Source: a marine bacterium B5-7 (lineage in GTDB: Bacteria > Pseudomonadota > Gammaproteobacteria > Arenicellales > CAJQKF01). Taken from it: a DNA stretch of 48,768 bases. The DNA lies in NCBI GenBank assembly GCA_021604525.1, contig BQJD01000026.1, forward strand, positions 1 through 48,768, in the 5' to 3' direction. The position numbers were made by a program, and so were the translations under genes. A model generated the notes under the pieces. It ran no database searches, was not told the origin of the DNA, and saw nothing but the letters and a program-made list of their open reading frames with translations. Below are positions 43,961 through 48,768 of this stretch, one piece after another (position 1 is the stretch's first letter; every line of letters starts with the position of its first letter).

Positions 43961-44698
43961 ATGAACCAAATCCGAATGGCAGTTGTGGCCCTGCTATGTA
44001 CAACAACTGCTGCCATGTTTTCCACTATCACATTGGCGGCATCCGACATTCCGGAAAACTTCGAACAGCGCTTGTCCGATTTTATCGGACCGGACTATCC
44101 CATCAGTGCGATCGCCGAAACACCGCTCGATAATGTTTATGAAGTGACGGCAGGAAGCCGCGTTTTATTCGTCAGCATGAAGGACGAGCTGCTTTTGATT
44201 GGCAATATCTTCGATACCAACCGTGGTGTAAATCTCGGTGAAGAAAAGCAGAAGGAAGTGGCGAAAAAGTTAGCCGAAGAAGAAATCAGTCAGATTCCGC
44301 TTGATGAGATGATTATATTCAAAGGTAAAGACAGTACCCGTCATATTACGGTTTTTACCGATGTACTGTGTGGCTACTGCCGCCGTCTGCACAAGGAAGT
44401 GCCGGAATTGAATAAGGCTGGTATCGAAGTTCGATATCTGATGTTTCCGGCTATCAGTGAACAAAGTTACCCAAATGCGATATCAGTGTGGTGTGCGGAT
44501 GATCAGCAAAAAGCAATGACTGACGCCAAGCTGGGCAAACCGGTGCAAGCCAAAACCTGTGACAACCCGGTGGAACAACAATTTGCCATCGGTCGAAAGC
44601 TGGGTGTCCGTGGTACGCCTTTCCTGATACTGGATGACTACACGGTAATCCCCGGTTACGTACCTGCCGAGGAACTGATCAAGATGATGCACATGTGA
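43961..44698 (+). CDS. dsbC: Thiol:disulfide interchange protein DsbC
   Basis: A periplasmic disulphide isomerase, active as a V-shaped dimer kept reduced by DsbD. A signal peptide covers residues 1-27 (cut after ITLAA). An N-terminal dimerisation domain follows (PISAIAETPLDNVYEVTAGSRVLFVS). The thioredoxin domain has the CGYC active site (Cys137, Cys140), a second cysteine pair (SVWCADDQQ, KTCDNP) and the cis-Pro in GTPFLI. ATG 43961 gives 245 residues with a typical signal peptide; the upstream frame to 43784 is not needed. DsbC may help fold the cysteine-containing pilus proteins, an inference. Confidence 0.94.
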   Translation: MNQIRMAVVALLCTTTAAMFSTITLAASDIPENFEQRLSDFIGPDYPISAIAETPLDNVYEVTAGSRVLFVSMKDELLLIGNIFDTNRGVNLGEEKQKEVAKKLAEEEISQIPLDEMIIFKGKDSTRHITVFTDVLCGYCRRLHKEVPELNKAGIEVRYLMFPAISEQSYPNAISVWCADDQQKAMTDAKLGKPVQAKTCDNPVEQQFAIGRKLGVRGTPFLILDDYTVIPGYVPAEELIKMMHM

Positions 44699-44724
44699 CA
44701 GATTGAGTGGGCATGTACAAATGG

Positions 44725-44751
44725 AGGCGCCTCGCAAGGCGCCTTCTTCTT
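44725..44751 (+). terminator. Rho-independent terminator after dsbC
   Basis: The stem AGGCGCC/GGCGCCT with a 6-nt loop is followed by TCTTCTT, 26 nt after the dsbC stop. The minus direction lacks a T-tract, so it does not serve fdxA. Confidence 0.75.
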
Positions 44752-44788
44752 GACAATGGGGGTTTCAGGCAAGAATCGCCGGGATACT

Positions 44789-45112
44789 TTAACGCTCGAG
44801 ATATTCTCGCTTATCTTTAACATCCTTCCAATCATCCGCATCATCCGGCGCAGGCTTCATTTCTGTAATGACAGGCCATGATTGTGCCAGTTCCTCGTTG
44901 AGCGCCATGTATTCCTGCTGATCATCCGGCAAATCGTCTTCAGCGTAGATGGCGTCGACCGGGCACTCCGGTTCACACAAACTGCAGTCAATGCATTCTT
45001 CGGGGTCTATAACAAGGAAATTGGGTCCCTCGTGGAAACAATCGACGGGGCACACTTCGACACAGTCCGTGTATTTGCACTTGATGCAGGCTTCTCCGAC
45101 CACGTAGGTCAT
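44789..45112 (-). CDS. fdxA: Seven-iron ferredoxin FdxA
   Basis: A cytoplasmic electron carrier of 107 residues with one [3Fe-4S] and one [4Fe-4S] cluster. The N-terminal half has cysteines at 9, 12, 17, 21 and 25 ([18 protein letters not shown]) and 40, 43, 46 and 50 ([16 protein letters not shown]). The acidic C-terminal extension is typical of the Azotobacter FdI type. The start [17 protein letters not shown] is the invariant family start. It lies beside mutS, a common pairing in Gammaproteobacteria such as Pseudomonas. Confidence 0.96.
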   Translation of the reverse strand: MTYVVGEACIKCKYTDCVEVCPVDCFHEGPNFLVIDPEECIDCSLCEPECPVDAIYAEDDLPDDQQEYMALNEELAQSWPVITEMKPAPDDADDWKDVKDKREYLER

Positions 45113-45257
45113 GCTATTGCTCCAGATAATGGATAAAAATCAAAGCGCGTATTCTATTTAATTGAGGCAGAACGGTAAATGCCGTGGATCAGTTAATTAT
45201 CACGAAATATTTTTGACTTGCGTTATCAATGGCGGATTCTAATAAATACACGTCAAG

Positions 45258-47852
45258 TTAATCGTCAAGTAATCCCCGAAGTCGATAAAGAACATCCAGG
45301 GCTTCGCGAGGGGTTAGTGAGTCAGGATCAATTGTTCGTAGCATGTCCGTAGTCGCTGATGTGGGTACGGGCGCCTTGAAAATAGGTAACTGATCGGGCA
45401 ACTCGCCAGAATTTATCCGGGATTCCCGCCCGGACTCGGCCCACTCGAGTTCTGCGAGCTTATCCCGCGCTTCGTTGATCACGCCAGAGGGTATTCCGGC
45501 GAGTCTTGCAACCTGGATACCATAACTTTGGCTGGCCGGGCCCGGTAACACGGAGTACATAAAGACGATGGTGTTGTCGTGTTCGACTGCGTCCAGATGA
45601 ACGTTGCGTGTGCCTCCAAGGTGTTCCGCCAATTGGGTGAGCTCGAAATAATGTGTCGAAAAAAGTGTAAAGGCACTAATCGAGGCCAGGCGCGTCGCGC
45701 AGGCCCAGGCCAATGACAGGCCGTCGAAGGTACTGGTTCCGCGACCAATTTCATCGACCAGGACTAAAGAGCACGGTGTCGCATTTCGCAGGATATAGGC
45801 CATTTCGGTCATCTCGACCATGAAGGTCGAACGTCCGCTGGCAAGGTCATCTGATGCGCCGATGCGGGTGAAGATTTGATCGATTGGTCCCAGTAGCGCG
45901 CTATCTGCAGGCACAAAGCAACCGGTGTGAGCGAGCACGGCAATAAGTGCGTTTTGACGCATGAAGGTGCTTTTACCGCCCATATTCGGACCGGTAATCA
46001 CCAGCATGCGTTTGGCTGAATCCAGCGATAAGTCGTTGGGAATGAAGGTTTTTTCTGCGCTGACTGCTACAACTGGATGGCGCCCTCCACGTATATCGAG
46101 GATTGGTTTGTCGGTGAATTGCGGACAGGCAAGATCGAAGGCGAGGGCGGCATCAGCATAGCTTTTAAATACATCAAGCTCAGATATCGACCGCGCAGTC
46201 GTGGTTAATTCGGCGAGATATGGGTCAATGAAATTGAACAGTTCCTCGAAAAGTTCTTTCTCACGAGACAGGGCTTTGTCGTTGGCACTTAAAATGCGGT
46301 CTTCAAACTCTTTTAATTCCGGGGTTATATAACGCTCGGCATTTTTAAGTGTTTGACGTCGCCGATAGTGTCCGGGTACGACTTCAGACTGGCTGCGCGG
46401 AAGCTCGATGTAGTAACCATGTACCCGGTTATAGTGCACCTTGAGGTTGCGGATGCCGGTACGCTGACGCTCCTCCAATTCGAAGTTGATCAGAAATTCA
46501 CCAGCATTTCGCTGTAGTGCACGAAATTCATCGAGTGTTTCATCATAGCCGTCGCGAATCACACCACCTTCCCGAATCAGCGTCGCCGGTTCGTCGTCGA
46601 TGGCGCGGGCAAGCTGTGATGCCAGCTCTGAAGTGACGTGTATGTTGTCATTTATCCGATGAATTCGAGGTGTATCGAGTGCTTCAGTAATGTCGCCAAG
46701 TATCTGTTTTAATTCCGGAATGCATTCAAGTGATTCGCGCAAGCGAAGCAGGTCGCGTGGTCGAGCGGATCGAAGCGCGATTCGCGACAGGATGCGTTCC
46801 ATATCGCCAATTCTTTTTATGACTTCGCCAAGGTTGTTTTCGTTGTTCGAGTCGATCAGGGCCGATACGGCGTTATTGCGCTGGATAATTTCTGCCTGAT
46901 CTCTGATGGGACTCCGAAACCAGCGGCGCAACAGGCGCGCCCCCATGGGTGTGCGAGTCCGATCATATAATTCCACCAGGGGTGTTCCCTGGTTTTCGTT
47001 CAGACAGCGATCGATTTCAAGATTGCGCCGTGTGACCGCATCGAGCCTCAGCAGGTTTTTTGGCTGGTCGAGTCGAATTCCGTCGAGATGGCTCAAGATT
47101 CGCCCGTGGATATCGGTTACGTAGCGTAGCAGGGCCCCCGCAGCACGAATTGCCAGCGGCGCATCATCGGCGCCAAAAGCAGCGAGGCTTGCGATATTGA
47201 AGGCATCTTCCAGAATTGCCCGGGCACGCACTGTTTCGAATTGCCAGTCAGCCAGGGCGGTGACATGGGCATCAGCGGCTATGGATTCAATTTCGGATAG
47301 TGTACTTTCCGGGCAAACCAGTTCCGCCGGGTTGAGGCGATCGATCTCGGTAGCCAGATTTTGCCGTGATGCAATCTCGAAGCCGCTAAAACGAGCGCTG
47401 GAAATCTCAAGGACGGCGATGCCAACACGGTTTTCATCCATGACCACCGCGCACACGAGATTTTCCTCGCTTTCGTCGAGCAGGGATTCCTCGGTAAGAG
47501 TACCGGGGGTTACAACCCGCACTACCTTGCGGTCTACCGGGCCTTTACTGGTCGCCGGATCACCGACTTGCTCGCAGATTGCAACCGGCTCTTTCAGCTT
47601 GACGAGCCGCGCCAAGTATTGATCTACACTGTGAACCGGCACACCGGCCATAGGAATTGCCACGCCGTCGGATTTACCGCGACTTGTGAGCGTGATATCC
47701 AAAAGCTCGGCCGCCTTGACCGCATCTTCATAGAACAGCTCGTAGAAATCACCCATCCGGTAGAAGATCAATGTCTCCGGATAATCCGATTTAATTTTGA
47801 GATATTGGTGCATCATTGGTGTATGTTGTTCTTTTTTTTCTAGTAAACTCAT
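45258..47852 (-). CDS. mutS: DNA mismatch repair protein MutS
   Basis: MutS recognises mismatches and starts methyl-directed repair with MutL. In 864 residues it has the mismatch-binding domain with [15 protein letters not shown] (the Phe-x-Glu wedge), connector, lever and clamp domains ([32 protein letters not shown]), and the ATPase with Walker [16 protein letters not shown] near residue 620, then Walker [23 protein letters not shown] and [10 protein letters not shown]-terminal dimerisation helix ends [17 protein letters not shown]. Length is normal. The DNA immediately upstream is occupied by a mobile element rather than the usual chromosomal neighbours, so its native promoter may have been displaced. 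Confidence 0.98.
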   Translation of the reverse strand: MSLLEKKEQHTPMMHQYLKIKSDYPETLIFYRMGDFYELFYEDAVKAAELLDITLTSRGKSDGVAIPMAGVPVHSVDQYLARLVKLKEPVAICEQVGDPATSKGPVDRKVVRVVTPGTLTEESLLDESEENLVCAVVMDENRVGIAVLEISSARFSGFEIASRQNLATEIDRLNPAELVCPESTLSEIESIAADAHVTALADWQFETVRARAILEDAFNIASLAAFGADDAPLAIRAAGALLRYVTDIHGRILSHLDGIRLDQPKNLLRLDAVTRRNLEIDRCLNENQGTPLVELYDRTRTPMGARLLRRWFRSPIRDQAEIIQRNNAVSALIDSNNENNLGEVIKRIGDMERILSRIALRSARPRDLLRLRESLECIPELKQILGDITEALDTPRIHRINDNIHVTSELASQLARAIDDEPATLIREGGVIRDGYDETLDEFRALQRNAGEFLINFELEERQRTGIRNLKVHYNRVHGYYIELPRSQSEVVPGHYRRRQTLKNAERYITPELKEFEDRILSANDKALSREKELFEELFNFIDPYLAELTTTARSISELDVFKSYADAALAFDLACPQFTDKPILDIRGGRHPVVAVSAEKTFIPNDLSLDSAKRMLVITGPNMGGKSTFMRQNALIAVLAHTGCFVPADSALLGPIDQIFTRIGASDDLASGRSTFMVEMTEMAYILRNATPCSLVLVDEIGRGTSTFDGLSLAWACATRLASISAFTLFSTHYFELTQLAEHLGGTRNVHLDAVEHDNTIVFMYSVLPGPASQSYGIQVARLAGIPSGVINEARDKLAELEWAESGRESRINSGELPDQLPIFKAPVPTSATTDMLRTIDPDSLTPREALDVLYRLRGLLDD

Positions 47853-47956
47853 GCCGTTATGCTGTTTAACTTATTGATTCCTATTTGTTTATCGTTTTTA
47901 CGTCGTCTCTTGTAGTTTCATCGAGTCTCACGAAATATCATCCAATCTCAGGAAAT

Positions 47957-48018
47957 AGTGTAACTTGAAGTGTAACTTTTGTTGGTGTAACTTTTCCTTG
48001 AAATCCAAAAGTTACACT
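47957..48018. repeat. Cluster of GTGTAACTT repeats ahead of the integrase
   Basis: Three direct copies of (A/G)GTGTAACTT start at 47957, 47969 and 47984, and an inverted copy lies at 48009-48018. Copy two extended (AAGTGTAACTTTTG, 47968-47981) and the inverted copy (48006-48019) form a 14-bp perfect inverted repeat. Just before them are two imperfect 20-bp repeats, CATCGAGTCTCACG... and CATCCAATCTCAGG.... Such clusters are typical integrase arm or excisionase sites near attL. Confidence 0.65.
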
Positions 48019-48065
48019 TTTTTCCATTGCATCGGACAAACTGACATCAATTCAAGAGGATACCC

Positions 48066-48768
48066 ATGGCAACATTACAGAATACCAAACCCTTGTCTTC
48101 TAGGACAGTGGAGGTGATGAAGCCTGGAGACAAAATCAAGGCTGATACAGGAGAAAACACCGGTTTGCGAGTGAAATGCGGGGCTACCGGAGTAAAGACA
48201 TTTTTCTATCGCTATACCAGCCCGATCACCTCAAAGCTTGTCCAGGTGAAAATTGGTCACTTCCCGGAAACCTCGCTGGCCGAAGCAAGATTGAAGCTCC
48301 ACGAGTTAAAGCAAATCCGCCGACAGGGGCGTTGCCCGAGAACCGAGGCAAGGGAGCAGCAACAGCAGGAAAAGGAGCAGGAAAAGGCGAGGGTGGAGCC
48401 GGTTGAGAAATTGTTTACCGTAAAGGACCTGGTCGAGCTCTATCTGACTCAATATATCGAAGACAGAAAATCCCCAAACGGTCGGATCATTGCTGGCGCG
48501 CGAAAACCGAAAGGTCAGTCCGAGACGCGCAGAACACTCTATGGCGACGCGATTCCCAAGTTGGGGGAAATGCCCGCCAATGCTGTCACGCGAAAGGCCG
48601 TAGTGGATATGATCATGGCAATTGTGCAGCGCGGGGCAAATGTACAAGCGGGAAATGTGCTGAGAGAGCTTAGCGCCGCCTACGAGTTTGCGATTGGTCT
48701 GGGCTATTTTTCAGATGAGTTTGCAAACCCGGCAATCCTCGCCAAAGCAAGCCTCAGACAGGCCAAGG
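48066..48768 (+). CDS. Tyrosine integrase of a mobile element, N-terminal part
   Basis: The frame opens at ATG 48066 after AAGAGGA and runs 234 codons to the window edge. The N-terminus reads MATLQNTKPLSSRTVEVMKP with ADTGENTGLRVKCGATGVKTFFYRY and IGHFPETSLAEARLKLHELK, the arm-binding DUF4102 pattern of P4/genomic-island integrases. A Gln/Glu/Lys-rich linker (residues about 100-117) leads to a core-binding domain (FTVKDLVELYLTQYIEDR, TRKAVVDMIMAIVQRG, AAYEFAIGLGYF). The catalytic domain with Arg-His-Arg-Tyr lies beyond the window. It probably marks the left end of an island or prophage inserted upstream of mutS. Confidence 0.85.
   Translation, partial: MATLQNTKPLSSRTVEVMKPGDKIKADTGENTGLRVKCGATGVKTFFYRYTSPITSKLVQVKIGHFPETSLAEARLKLHELKQIRRQGRCPRTEAREQQQQEKEQEKARVEPVEKLFTVKDLVELYLTQYIEDRKSPNGRIIAGARKPKGQSETRRTLYGDAIPKLGEMPANAVTRKAVVDMIMAIVQRGANVQAGNVLRELSAAYEFAIGLGYFSDEFANPAILAKASLRQAK

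Noticed and set aside
48306-48647. Minus-strand 113-codon frame at the right edge
   Set aside because: Antisense to the integrase, which reads continuously with DUF4102 features.

Overview
The window looks like a chromosomal segment of a gammaproteobacterium of moderate GC. Gene content and order are those of free-living, probably marine, Gammaproteobacteria: ispB next to rplU-rpmA-obgE-proB; rpsT next to murJ and ribF-lspA-fkpB-ispH; a minor-pilin/pilY1 operon beside ispH; ffh-rpsP-rimM-trmD-rplS; queA-tgt-yajC-secDF; nrdR-ribD-ribE-ribBX-nusB-thiL-pgpA; fdxA and mutS. I cannot name a genus from sequence alone. Most of the window is well-conserved core genome, and those calls are secure.

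Layout. 1-2 kb: the N-terminal end of an RND pump gene, a YbdG-type MscS channel and tRNA-Pro. 2-11.9 kb: isoprenoid synthesis (ispB, ispH), ribosomal proteins L21, L27 and S20, ObgE, ProB, the lipid II flippase MurJ, a DUF2203-like gene, RibF, LspA and FkpB. 11.9-19.7 kb, minus strand: a type IV pilus tip/minor pilin operon in transcription order fimT-pilV-pilW-pilX-unknown-pilY1-pilE, with coupled stop/start overlaps and a good promoter. Divergent from it is an Irr-like Fur-family regulator followed by tRNA-Thr(CGT). 20.6-23.1 kb: a small accessory pocket whose two flanking tRNA genes (Thr and Arg) both point their 3' ends inward. It holds a RibD-C/DHFR-like gene and remnants of hicB, an SRAP gene and a parE (one-base frameshift), with an intact parD. 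23.3-47.9 kb: core genes again (ypjD, ffh operon, a TPR-like periplasmic protein, xerD, a CnoX-like thioredoxin, tRNA-Leu, queuosine and Sec genes, riboflavin operon, lytic transglycosylase, dsbC, fdxA, mutS).

At the right edge, just upstream of mutS, a P4-type tyrosine integrase begins and runs off the window behind a cluster of GTGTAACTT repeats. This is the likely left end of an integrated element whose cargo lies outside.

Points most worth a second look: the acidic 27-bp tandem repeat and hydrophobic tail of FimT; the unrecognised CxxC protein in the pilus operon; the hairpin covering the nusB start codon exactly where ribH would usually be; the repeat cluster at the integrase; a tRNA-Pro 3'-end copy 1.6 kb from the gene; and the Irr-like regulator. 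No complete, clearly novel system is contained in the window.
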